Positions 1 to 7,280 of a stretch of 52,742 nt of DNA are shown in pieces. The notes below the pieces were generated by a model. The model made no database searches, was not told the origin of the DNA, and worked only from the letters and a program-made list of their open reading frames with translations. Both the position numbers and the translations under genes were made by a program. The stretch covers positions 1 through 52,742 of the forward strand of contig ONHN01000013.1 of the NCBI GenBank assembly GCA_900317635.1, read 5' to 3'. The first letter of the stretch is position 1, and every line of letters starts with the position of its first letter. This DNA is from an uncultured Prevotellaceae bacterium (GTDB lineage Bacteria; Bacteroidota; Bacteroidia; Bacteroidales; Bacteroidaceae).

Positions 1-107
1 ACCGCGCATTCCTCTTCGCTTCGCTCATCGGAATACGCGGTTAAGCATGGTGTGGTGCGCTCTGCGCACCATCGCAGCATGAACTCCCGAAACTTGAATT
101 TGTTGAC
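1..107. repeat. Palindromic intergenic element, left window edge
   Basis: No gene is visible in this short stretch beyond the 3' end of the antiporter. It holds two inverted repeats. Positions 1-12 (ACCGCGCATTCC) pair with 30-41 (GGAATACGCGGT), one position being a wobble pair. A second hairpin, GTGCGC TCT GCGCAC, lies at 55-69. The 31 bases at 42-72 recur, reverse-complemented, at 52712-52742 with 26 of 31 positions identical by direct comparison. The element is cut by the window start, so its full length is unknown. Confidence 0.5.
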
Positions 108-2432
108 TTAAGTCTGCTTTGCGCTTTCAGCTGCTGCAGGCTCTTCTACGCGTGCTTTCGCGGCACGTTTCAAGTCATCGGCACCGCCTACGAGCCAGAT
201 AGTGTCGCCAGGGCGAATGACGCGGTTGGCTGTGGGCTGGTCGATGTTTCCGGCATCTTCGCCGCGCCCTTCAAAGCCGATGACCATACACTGATATTCA
301 TCGCGTATATGGCTCTTGGCTAACGTTTGGTTGGCAAAGGGCGACTTAGGGTGAACCTTGAAATGTTCGAGCACCAGCCTGTACTCGCGGCGGTCGGGCG
401 TGAGATCTTCTATTTCTTTCTTCAGGCGCCTGGCCAGGTCGCTGAGGCTTGTGTCATCGCCCAGTGCTTCGATGCGGTCGCCAGGGAAGAGGATGGTGTC
501 GCCATCGGGTATGTTGATACGGCCGCTGCCGCGAATGATGGCAGCTACCATAACGCCATTAGTGCGTCCGAGGTCCAGCTCTGCCAGCGTTTTCCCGCCC
601 CAACTTGAATGCTCGGGTATTTCGAGTTGTGCCAAGTGGATATCGTGGCGTTTCAACGCGCGTTCGTAGCCAGGCCGTGCAGCCTGTGCTTGCTGTTCGC
701 GGCTGCGGAAATTGCTCAGGAACGTCCGTTCAAGCCGTAGGCTGTAGTATTTAACGAACTTCGAGATGGGGTTTTGCCAACGATAGATGCGGTCGATGCA
801 GTAGAGTGCTACAATACCAGCTCCTATCAGTAGGCACCAATACCATTTTATGGGGCTTAGGTAGAAGATGATGTATCCAACTCCCCAAACGGCTATTGCG
901 AAGCGTACGACGACAGTAAGAGCAAAGAAGAAGAGGTTGGCATACTGCTTTTTTTCGTGCCAAGCCTTCACCGTTGTGCTGTGCATTTTCTTCATCACGA
1001 TGGGGCGTGTGAGGAAAGCGATGAAGACCGTGGTGACAACTCCGCATATAGCATTGCCAACAGTGCCGCCAAAGACGGCGCGGCAGAGCGGCAGGATTGT
1101 TGCAAACGAAGCAGCAATGGAAGCCGATGCCGGTACGCCGAATGCGCCAACTATAACAAGTAGTTCGCGGAGGAGTTTCCCCCATCCCGTTGTGGCATTC
1201 TCGCTTTGCCTGTCTGCCTCTCCTTTCTGGTTGAGCAGCGTGGAGAGCTGTTTGGGTAAAAGGCGGTCAACAAACTGATAGGCTGGTGTTGCCGCACGGA
1301 TAAGGTAGGGCGTTGTAAACGTGGTGATGATACTGACAGCCACGACGACCGGATAGAGGAACTCGCTCGTTACGCCTAAACTGACACCCAGCGAAGCCAG
1401 GATGAACGAGAATTCACCTATCTGCGTCAACGAGAAGCCGCACTGCATGGCCACCTTCAGTGGCTGGCCTGAAAGAATGAACGAGCACGTGCCAAAGATG
1501 GTCTGTCCAATAAGAATGACAAGCGTGATGGCCAGCACGGGTTGCCAGTAGGCCACGAGAACTGCGGGGTCAACCAGCATACCTACCGATACGAAGAAGA
1601 TAGCACCAAAAAGGTCCTTGACGGGAGCCACTATCTTTTCGATTTCTTCAGCCATTGTCGTTTCGGCCAGGATGCTGCCCATCATGAAAGCACCCAGTGC
1701 GCTGCTATAGCCTGCTTCGGAGGCAAATTCAACCATCATGAAGCAAAGTCCGATGCTCACGATAAGCAGTGTTTCGCCTGATATCCATTTTTTGTTGCGC
1801 CGCAAGAAGAGCGGAATGGTGAAGATGCCTACCACGAACCACAGGATAAGCAGGAAGGCCAGTTGTGACAAATTGTTGACGAGGTCGGCCCCTTCAAACC
1901 TCCCCACGGCTGCCATGGCCGACAGCACCACCATCAGCAAAATGCCGAGGATGTCTTCAAGGATGAGCACGCTCAGGACCACGCCTGCAAACTTCTGTTG
2001 GCGCATGCCCAATTCGTCAAGCGCTTTGTATATGACCGTTGTGCTCGACATTGCCACCATACCGCCGAGGAAAAGGCTGTTCATCGGCGACCACCCGAAC
2101 CATTGTCCTACGACGTTGCCAAGCGTTATCATGCTGAAGATAACGCACAAGGCGGCAATGATAGGGCCGATGCCCATCTTCACGATTTTGCGGAACGAGA
2201 ACTCCAGTCCCAGCGTAAACATAATGAAGATAACGCCGATTTCGGACCACGTGTGGATGCTGTGCGTATCGCTCACGGAGGGCATATACGACATGTGCGG
2301 TCCCGTCAGGAACCCCGCTAATATATAGCCCAAAATGAGCGGTTGGCGCAAGCGGCGGAAAACGAGTGTCGTGATACCTGCCACAATCAAAATGAGGGCA
2401 AGGTCGATGACGAGAGGGGGAAGCGTGGACAT
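108..2432 (-). CDS. CPA2-type monovalent cation:proton antiporter with two RCK_C domains
   Basis: 774 residues. The N-terminal ~390 residues are strongly hydrophobic and match the Na+/H+ exchanger fold of the CPA2 (KefB/KefC) family, which exchanges K+ or Na+ for H+ across the inner membrane. A further hydrophobic block at about 420-560 follows, which the shorter KefB-type proteins lack. The C-terminal ~180 residues hold two TrkA-C (RCK_C) modules, about 595-675 and 685-765, each with the run of short strands ending in 'PGDxI' (FPGDRIEALGD; RPGDTIWLVGG). RCK_C domains usually gate such transporters by ligand binding. The start (ATG, reverse strand) opens directly into a membrane segment. It follows the TsaC-like gene on the same strand, 113 bp away, the gap being filled by a heptamer repeat element, so co-transcription is possible. 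Ion specificity cannot be read from the sequence. Confidence 0.9.
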   Translation of the reverse strand: MSTLPPLVIDLALILIVAGITTLVFRRLRQPLILGYILAGFLTGPHMSYMPSVSDTHSIHTWSEIGVIFIMFTLGLEFSFRKIVKMGIGPIIAALCVIFSMITLGNVVGQWFGWSPMNSLFLGGMVAMSSTTVIYKALDELGMRQQKFAGVVLSVLILEDILGILLMVVLSAMAAVGRFEGADLVNNLSQLAFLLILWFVVGIFTIPLFLRRNKKWISGETLLIVSIGLCFMMVEFASEAGYSSALGAFMMGSILAETTMAEEIEKIVAPVKDLFGAIFFVSVGMLVDPAVLVAYWQPVLAITLVILIGQTIFGTCSFILSGQPLKVAMQCGFSLTQIGEFSFILASLGVSLGVTSEFLYPVVVAVSIITTFTTPYLIRAATPAYQFVDRLLPKQLSTLLNQKGEADRQSENATTGWGKLLRELLVIVGAFGVPASASIAASFATILPLCRAVFGGTVGNAICGVVTTVFIAFLTRPIVMKKMHSTTVKAWHEKKQYANLFFFALTVVVRFAIAVWGVGYIIFYLSPIKWYWCLLIGAGIVALYCIDRIYRWQNPISKFVKYYSLRLERTFLSNFRSREQQAQAARPGYERALKRHDIHLAQLEIPEHSSWGGKTLAELDLGRTNGVMVAAIIRGSGRINIPDGDTILFPGDRIEALGDDTSLSDLARRLKKEIEDLTPDRREYRLVLEHFKVHPKSPFANQTLAKSHIRDEYQCMVIGFEGRGEDAGNIDQPTANRVIRPGDTIWLVGGADDLKRAAKARVEEPAAAESAKQT

Positions 2433-2452
2433 AGAGGAGAAGTAGTTTTTTT

Positions 2453-2551
2453 ACTGACGAGTTACGAGTGGCAAGTTACGAGTGACATGTTGCAGCCGCA
2501 ATTGTTCGCCGGCGTAGCCAAACTCGTAACTCGTTAACTTACTCGTTATTT
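2453..2551. repeat. Heptamer-based composite repeat (inverted arms)
   Basis: Forward heptamers such as AGTTACG and AGTGACA run from about 2459. A core with GGCGTAGCC follows at about 2511-2519. Then come reverse-complement heptamers (CTCGTAA, CTCGTTA) up to the stop codon of the TsaC-like gene. The two arms can pair as a long hairpin. The array begins directly at that stop codon: read on the minus strand, the stop TAA is followed at once by CGAGTAAGTTAACGAGTTAC. Confidence 0.75.
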
Positions 2552-3190
2552 TCTGATAATTTCAATTTCGGCGCCTCGGCCTATCTTTATAATAGATGAC
2601 GCGCGCGAGGGGGCGCGTTCGTTGCGGCGCGAGGTGCAGACGTAGTCGGCGCGCGCAAGCAACTCGGCGTCGATATTGTCGAAACACGTGGGGGAGGGTA
2701 GGCCGCTCACGTTGGCCGACGTGCTGACGATAGGGCGTCCGAAACGCCTGCAGAGTTCGCGGCTAAACGTTTCCTGCGTAATGCGCAGTCCCGCACTCCC
2801 GTCTTCGGCTAATAGCGAAGGGGCTAAGCCCTGCACGTCGGCATAAATGATGGTGATGGGGTTCGTGGCGCAGTCGACGATTTGCCAAGCCACGTCGGGC
2901 ACGTTGCGCACGTAGCGTTGCAGTCGCCCGTCGCTGTCAACGAGCGAAAGCATTGCCTTTGCATCGGCACGGCCTTTCAGCGCAAAGACCTTGCGCACGG
3001 CCTCTTCGTTCGTCGCATCACAGCCAATGCCCCAGATGGTGTCGGTGGGATAGACGATAACGCCGCCATGCCGTAGGACTTCAAGCGCGCGCGCAATGTC
3101 GGCCTCCCAGGCGCGCGTCAGCGGCTGTTTTGACGCGGACGTAAGCTCTGCATAGCTTTCTGTATCAAATGTTTTGTGCGTCTTCTTCAT
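2546..3190 (-). CDS. tsaC: L-threonylcarbamoyladenylate synthase (TsaC/YrdC family)
   Basis: 214 residues, one YrdC domain from about residue 30. TsaC makes threonylcarbamoyl-AMP from threonine, bicarbonate and ATP in the cytosol, the first step of t6A37 modification of ANN-decoding tRNAs. Family signatures are visible: GGVIVYPTDTIWGIGCDA, then KGRADAKAML, which carries the K-x-R-x3-K nucleotide and threonine site expected of true TsaC proteins, and the late RPIVSTSANVSG motif. The SUA5 C-terminal domain is absent, so this is the short YrdC form. The first ~28 residues are charged and weakly conserved, and a later start is possible. The chosen ATG is supported by a good promoter just upstream (3215-3245). 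A YciO-type paralogue lies at 23847. It is probably first in a two-gene unit with the antiporter. Confidence 0.92.
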   Translation of the reverse strand: MKKTHKTFDTESYAELTSASKQPLTRAWEADIARALEVLRHGGVIVYPTDTIWGIGCDATNEEAVRKVFALKGRADAKAMLSLVDSDGRLQRYVRNVPDVAWQIVDCATNPITIIYADVQGLAPSLLAEDGSAGLRITQETFSRELCRRFGRPIVSTSANVSGLPSPTCFDNIDAELLARADYVCTSRRNERAPSRASSIIKIGRGAEIEIIRK

Positions 3191-3214
3191 CAGTGTGTCG
3201 CCTTATTTTTGGCA

Positions 3215-3245
3215 CAAAGATACAACAAAAGCAGCAAACAATCAA
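3215..3245 (-). promoter_or_regulatory. Bacteroidota sigma-ABfr-type promoter for tsaC
   Basis: On the minus strand TTG (3245-3243), 20 bp, then TATCTTTG (3222-3215). This fits the phylum consensus TTTG / 19-21 bp / TAnnTTTG. The start codon lies about 25 bases downstream. It is divergent from the promoter at 3293-3322. Confidence 0.75.
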
Positions 3246-3292
3246 CACCGGAACAATAAAGTTGACGCAATTCAATATCTTCGCCAAACCTA

Positions 3293-3322
3293 TTGCGTTT
3301 CGCCAATAAAGCATTACCTTTG
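3293..3322 (+). promoter_or_regulatory. Bacteroidota-type promoter for the AspT/YidE-like gene
   Basis: TTG at 3293-3295, 19 bp, TACCTTTG at 3315-3322, about 48 bases before the ATG at 3370. Matches the phylum consensus. Confidence 0.75.
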
Positions 3323-3369
3323 CGGCAAGCTTTCGCATAGCAAGCAAACAACACAACAAATATAATCCT

Positions 3370-5145
3370 ATGGAATGGTTAAACCAAATCCTGCTGAACC
3401 CGGCAGGTCCCGCTTTCCTGGCCATGGCTTTTGCCATCGTGATATGGGGCGGTGTGAAACTTGGCCGTGTGAAGTTTGGCGGCGTTGCGCTCGGCGTGAC
3501 GTTCGTGCTTTTCGTGGGCATCCTCGTCGGCCATCTCTACAACGTCTATGTCGTAGAACCGCAAGTGGCCGCTAACCCCGACTTTGCACAGAGCATGGCG
3601 GTGCAAAACAAAATCATCAACTTCGTGAAAGAGCTCGGCCTCATTCTCTTTGTCTATTGCATCGGTCTGCAAGTAGGCCCAGGCTTCTTCGCTACATTCC
3701 GCAAAGGCGGTGTGGGTATGAATCTGGTGAGCACGGGCATGATTTTGCTCAACGTGGCCGTCATGCTGGGGCTCTTCTTCCTTTGGTATTACCATAGCGA
3801 TGCCGCCGCAGGCGAAAACCGCTACAACCTGGCTATGATGGTCGGCGTGATGTATGGTGCCGTCACCAACACCCCAGGTCTTGGTGCCGCCACGAGCGTC
3901 TTGCCCGGCGAGGACTACTTCGGCGCGATGGGTCTGCCCTCGCTGGCCGATGGCTACGCTTGCGCCTATCCGCTGGGCGTTGTGGGCATCATTGGAGCCA
4001 CCATCCTCATCCGCTACCTGTGCAAAATATCTTTCGAGAAAGAGACCGAACAAATTCAGCGCGAGCAGGAGGCCGATCCCGCCGCCATTCCTCACCACGT
4101 CTATATCCGCGTGACCAACAAAGGCGTCTGCGGAAAAACGCTGCGCGAACTCCACGACTTCCTCAAGCGCGACTTCGTTTGTTCGCGCTGCAAGGTGAAC
4201 GAGGAAATGTTCGTACCCAACGGCGAAACGAAGCTGGAAGAGGGCATGAAGCTGATGCTCGTATGCTCCGAGAGCGATATGGACGCCGTCATCACCCTCA
4301 TCGGCGAACGCCTGCAAGAGAGCTGGCGCAAAGAGATTAACGAAAACACGAAGTACATCAGCCGTCGCCTCGTCGTTACCAACCCCGCCGTCAACGGTAA
4401 GACCTTCAATAACTTGCATCTCTCTACGCTCTACGGCGTGAACGTTACGCGCGTCACGCGCAACGGCATGACGATGTTTGCCAGCCGTGGCTTCCGCCTG
4501 CAAATGGGCGACCGCCTCCTCATGACGGGAACGGAAGAGAACATCAACAACGTAAAGGAAATCATTGGTGACGAGGTGAAACATCTCGAACACCCCAACG
4601 TGGGCATGGTCTTCCTCGGCATCCTCATCGGTGTGCTCGTAGGTCAGCTGCCCATCCCCATTCCTGGCGTTGACATCCCCGTGAAACTCGGTCTGGCTGG
4701 CGGTCCGCTCGTAGTGGCTATCCTCATCGGTGCCTTCGGCTATAAGTTTAACATCACGGCCTACACCACCACCTCGGCCAACCTCATGATGCGCGAAGTA
4801 GGGCTGTGCCTCTTCCTCGCCGGCGTGGGCATACAAGCTGGTGCGTCGTTCTGGAAGACGGTCATGGCGGGAGGTTACAACTACGTGTGGATGGGCTTCC
4901 TCATCACCGTGATACCTATTCTTATTATGGGCATCGTTGCGCGCTGGAAACTGAAGCTCAACTACTACACGCTGATGGGTATGATAGCCGGTACCTACAC
5001 CGACCCGCCTGCCCTCGGCTTTGCCAACCAAACCGCTGGCAACGACGCGCCCGCCATTGGCTACAGCACCGTCTATCCGCTTTCCATGTTCCTACGCATC
5101 CTCGTAGCCCAACTCACGTTGGCCCTCGTCCTGCCGCTGTTGTAG
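3370..5145 (+). CDS. AspT/YidE/YbjL-family putative transporter with two RCK_C domains
   Basis: 591 residues. The layout is the classic duplicated AspT-antiporter architecture: about five membrane helices (residues 1-200), two consecutive TrkA-C/RCK_C domains (about 220-300 and 305-385), then a second membrane half (400-591). Each membrane half carries a related glycine-rich motif: VGVMYGAVTNTPGLGAA in the first and MGMIAGTYTDPPALGFA in the second, the inverted-repeat signature of the family. AspT itself exchanges aspartate for alanine; most bacterial YidE/YbjL homologues have no proven substrate, so amino or dicarboxylic acid transport is only an inference. It is monocistronic in appearance, with its own promoter, and is followed by an inverted repeat at 5198-5250. 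Confidence 0.9.
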   Translation: MEWLNQILLNPAGPAFLAMAFAIVIWGGVKLGRVKFGGVALGVTFVLFVGILVGHLYNVYVVEPQVAANPDFAQSMAVQNKIINFVKELGLILFVYCIGLQVGPGFFATFRKGGVGMNLVSTGMILLNVAVMLGLFFLWYYHSDAAAGENRYNLAMMVGVMYGAVTNTPGLGAATSVLPGEDYFGAMGLPSLADGYACAYPLGVVGIIGATILIRYLCKISFEKETEQIQREQEADPAAIPHHVYIRVTNKGVCGKTLRELHDFLKRDFVCSRCKVNEEMFVPNGETKLEEGMKLMLVCSESDMDAVITLIGERLQESWRKEINENTKYISRRLVVTNPAVNGKTFNNLHLSTLYGVNVTRVTRNGMTMFASRGFRLQMGDRLLMTGTEENINNVKEIIGDEVKHLEHPNVGMVFLGILIGVLVGQLPIPIPGVDIPVKLGLAGGPLVVAILIGAFGYKFNITAYTTTSANLMMREVGLCLFLAGVGIQAGASFWKTVMAGGYNYVWMGFLITVIPILIMGIVARWKLKLNYYTLMGMIAGTYTDPPALGFANQTAGNDAPAIGYSTVYPLSMFLRILVAQLTLALVLPLL

Positions 5146-5197
5146 GCACTTCACCACGCAAGCCCCAAGCGTACTAAAAGGGCATAAAAAGACTTTT

Positions 5198-5250
5198 CAT
5201 TCTGCAAATAGTTACTAAACCCACAAGTTTGGCCTACTATTTGCAGAATG
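5198..5250. repeat. Perfect 15-bp inverted repeat
   Basis: CATTCTGCAAATAGT at 5198-5212 pairs perfectly with ACTATTTGCAGAATG at 5236-5250 around a 23-base loop, 53 bp after the transporter stop codon. There is no T-run after the right arm, so it is a weak candidate for an intrinsic terminator. It could be a protein-binding site or a small mobile palindrome. Confidence 0.6.
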
Positions 5251-5257
5251 TGGTTTA

Positions 5258-5296
5258 TATGAGTGACAAGTTACAAGTTACGAGTTACAAGCGCTA
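5258..5296 (+). repeat. Heptamer repeat, single forward arm
   Basis: Five tandem heptamers of the type AGTGACA/AGTTACG between 5261 and 5295. This is the same family as at 2453 and 17066, but only one arm is present, with no core and no reverse arm. Confidence 0.7.
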
Positions 5297-5382
5297 AAGT
5301 ATTCGTGTAAATTCTTACAAATTCGTTTTTTTCGTGGTTCCCTAAAAACTTAAACATCATAAAAAGCTAACAACCTATCATT

Positions 5383-6060
5383 ATGATTTACTGGATTCTC
5401 TTTGGCCTCTTTGCCCTGCTCAGCTGGTTGGTACAGTCGAACCTTCAGAGCAAGTTCAAGAAATACTCTGAAGTGCCCTTGGCCTCTGGCCTTACGGGGG
5501 CGCAAGTGGCCGAGAAGATGCTTCGCGAAAATGGCATCTACGACGTGCAGGTCATTTCTACGCCAGGCCAACTCACCGACCACTACAACCCGACGAACAA
5601 GACCGTGAACCTCTCGCAGGGTGTCTATGCCTCCTACAGCGTAGCTGCCGCCGCCGTAGCAGCCCACGAGTGCGGACATGCCGTGCAGCACGCTCGTGCC
5701 TACGCGCCGCTGCAACTGCGCAGTGCGCTCGTTCCCGTGGTGAGCTTTGCCTCTACGTGGGTGCAGTGGGTCATTCTGGCAGGCATCATCTTCATCAATG
5801 TCTTCCCGCAGCTCTTGCTCATCGGCATCATCCTCTTTGCGCTCACCACGCTCTTCAGTTTCGTCACGCTCCCCGTGGAAATCGACGCAAGCCGCCGCGC
5901 CACGCAGTGGTTGCAGGAAGCCCGCATCACGGGGCCTCACGATCATCCCATGGCCGTCAGTGCATTGCGCAGTGCAGCCTACACGTATGTCGTAGCCGCC
6001 CTCGGCTCGCTCGCTACGCTGGCCTACTACATCATGATCTTCCTCGGACGGCGCGACTAA
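5383..6060 (+). CDS. Zinc metallopeptidase, YugP-like (Zn_peptidase_2) membrane protein
   Basis: 225 residues. An N-terminal membrane helix (2-19) is followed by a soluble stretch with the zinc-binding HECGH at residues 95-99. Two more helices lie at about 128-160, then comes VEIDASRRA, whose glutamate is the likely third zinc ligand, and a last helix near the C-terminus. This matches the YugP-type family (PF04298), membrane-bound peptidases common in Bacteroidota and Firmicutes. No physiological substrate is established; a role in membrane-protein quality control is plausible by analogy to HtpX. It stands alone: a heptamer array lies upstream and a hairpin with repeats downstream. Confidence 0.88.
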   Translation: MIYWILFGLFALLSWLVQSNLQSKFKKYSEVPLASGLTGAQVAEKMLRENGIYDVQVISTPGQLTDHYNPTNKTVNLSQGVYASYSVAAAAVAAHECGHAVQHARAYAPLQLRSALVPVVSFASTWVQWVILAGIIFINVFPQLLLIGIILFALTTLFSFVTLPVEIDASRRATQWLQEARITGPHDHPMAVSALRSAAYTYVVAALGSLATLAYYIMIFLGRRD

Positions 6061-6073
6061 AACACCTTCGTCT

Positions 6074-6090
6074 ATAAACCGCGCGTTTAT
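6074..6090 (+). terminator. Small hairpin after the zinc peptidase gene
   Basis: ATAAAC (6074-6079), loop CGCGC, GTTTAT (6085-6090), 14 bp after the stop codon and followed by ACATTTTCC. It is a candidate terminator with a weak U-tract. A second, longer hairpin follows at 6113-6155, with arms of 14 bp, one wobble and an A-rich loop. Confidence 0.4.
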
Positions 6091-6195
6091 ACATTTTCCA
6101 CATACTGTTATCAGCAAGCACGGAGTTGTCTCAAAAAAACTACTTCGTGCTTGCTTCGTAATCTGCTGTTGCTTTGTGCGATAGGCACAAATGTT

Positions 6196-6440
6196 TCAAG
6201 TTTTGCAAGAAGCCCTCCAAGTTCTCTTATCAAGCCCCGAAGTTTTCCGCCTAAGCCATGAAGTTATAAATCTCGGCGGCAAATGTACATTTCCCGCCGA
6301 GAGTTTATATATTTCCCGCCGAGAAATATATATTTACCGCCGAGATTTATAACTTCAAGAGCCCGCAGGAAATCTTGCGGGGCTGCCGCGCAAACTTCGC
6401 GGCCTAACTGGAAAGTTTGTTTGCCGCATCATAGCTGCAA
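6196..6440. repeat. Degenerate 21-bp periodic array with nested inverted repeats
   Basis: This is the main content of the 510-bp gap 6061-6572, where no gene is visible. AAGTT recurs at exactly 21-bp steps (6198, 6219, 6240, 6261), each followed about 12 bp later by a GC block (AAGCC, then CGGCGG or CCGCCGAGA). The pattern of AT block then GC block continues for about eleven registers. CCCGCCGAGA appears at 6293 and 6315, and ACCGCCGAGA at 6336. Laid over this, AAGTTATAAATCTCGGCGG (6261-6279) and its perfect reverse complement (6337-6355) form a 19-bp inverted repeat. Confidence 0.7.
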
Positions 6441-6467
6441 GCACGCTGAGCCTATGCGCAGAAAATG

Positions 6468-6537
6468 CAAAGGCGAAAACCCTTCAGCGGGAGGCGAAAT
6501 TCCGTTCGCTGCAACCGCAAAAGCGTTTTCGCCTTTG
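6468..6537. repeat. Perfect 13-bp inverted repeat with inner hairpin
   Basis: CAAAGGCGAAAAC (6468-6480) pairs with GTTTTCGCCTTTG (6525-6537). Between them, GCGAA (6494-6498) and TTCGC (6505-6509) form an inner hairpin. It ends 36 bp from the stop codon of the lipoprotein gene on the other strand and may serve as a terminator for it. No T-run supports this strongly. Confidence 0.5.
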
Positions 6538-6572
6538 ATGAGTAAAAAAGGTAGGTAAGTTGAATGTCCGCC

Positions 6573-7064
6573 TTAGTTGAACGTGCCTACGTAGGAGGAG
6601 CTAAGGTGCGGCTCGTAGGGACTGGGCGTGAACTTATAGTTGACCGTAAACGTGAGTTTCTTGCCTTCGATGGTTCCTTCGAAGTTTCCTTGCATAAAGT
6701 TGCTGAACTTCTCGCGCATCGTGCCGCCGCCCTCTAAGGTTTCGGCGCGCAGGATATAGCTGCCGTCAGCCTGCTTGGTGGAGGTGATGTTCTCAAGCAC
6801 AACGCCCGTCATCATCTGTGCGGGCATCGTCTCGGTGGCGGGTCGTCCCGTCACTTCGTCGATGGTGATGCGCACTTTGTCGTCGCCCACGTTTTCAAGC
6901 GTCACGTTGACGGTGTCTTTAGCGTAGGTAGCACCTGCCACGGTGGTTGTCCACACGCCCGTGCCGCCAGGCACGCTGTAGTCGGGTGTTACGGGTTCGT
7001 CGTCGCCACAGCTTGCGAGAGCCAGGCAAAGGGCTGCAAGCCCGAAGAGCTTTGTTAGTTTCAT
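6573..7064 (-). CDS. Small lipoprotein, possible calycin-like fold
   Basis: 163 residues. A type II signal peptide ends in the lipobox LASC with the lipidated cysteine at residue 19, followed by GDDE. An acidic residue after the cysteine is common in surface or outer-membrane lipoproteins of this phylum. The mature part is short beta-strand-like segments (VNVTLENVGDDKVRITIDEV; GTIEGKKLTFTVNYKF), resembling the calycin-like lipoproteins of Bacteroidales, but that match is from memory of the pattern only. No enzyme motif is seen. It has its own promoter at 7099-7129 and is monocistronic. Confidence 0.8.
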   Translation of the reverse strand: MKLTKLFGLAALCLALASCGDDEPVTPDYSVPGGTGVWTTTVAGATYAKDTVNVTLENVGDDKVRITIDEVTGRPATETMPAQMMTGVVLENITSTKQADGSYILRAETLEGGGTMREKFSNFMQGNFEGTIEGKKLTFTVNYKFTPSPYEPHLSSSYVGTFN

Positions 7065-7098
7065 TTGTAAAATAGTATTGGTTTGTTCATTTCGGCTG

Positions 7099-7129
7099 CA
7101 AAGGTACGCATTTCTGCCCGCTCGAACAA
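7099..7129 (-). promoter_or_regulatory. Bacteroidota-type promoter for the lipoprotein gene
   Basis: On the minus strand TTG (7129-7127), 20 bp, TACCTTTG (7106-7099), about 35 bases upstream of the start codon. Confidence 0.75.
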
Positions 7130-7216
7130 TCCTTATATGTTAGGGGAAACGAATGATGAGGCACAAATTTGTAACTTGCAAGGGTGGGTGAAGAAACTTT
7201 TTCTGCTTATATGCTG

Positions 7217-7245
7217 TTGTAAACAAAAAATTATGCCTATCTTCG
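7217..7245 (+). promoter_or_regulatory. Promoter for the DUF4301 gene; decides its start
   Basis: TTG (7217-7219), 18 bp, TATCTTCG (7238-7245). It lies inside the upstream extension of the open frame, which argues that translation begins at 7281 and not at the earlier in-frame ATG at 7083. Confidence 0.6.
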
Positions 7246-7280
7246 CGGCTGAAACAAACCTAATACCAATCATCACGATT

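Noticed and set aside
3379-5031. 550-codon open frame on the minus strand
   Set aside because: It lies entirely opposite the AspT/YidE-like gene, which has clear family motifs; the antisense product is His/Glu-rich without domains, a shadow of GC-rich codon use.
6283-6558. 91-codon ORF in the large gap
   Set aside because: It is translation of the periodic array and inverted repeats (repeating FPPR-like peptides); no start signal.
7083-7280. Earlier start for the DUF4301 gene
   Set aside because: The extension contains a promoter and matches no family N-terminus.
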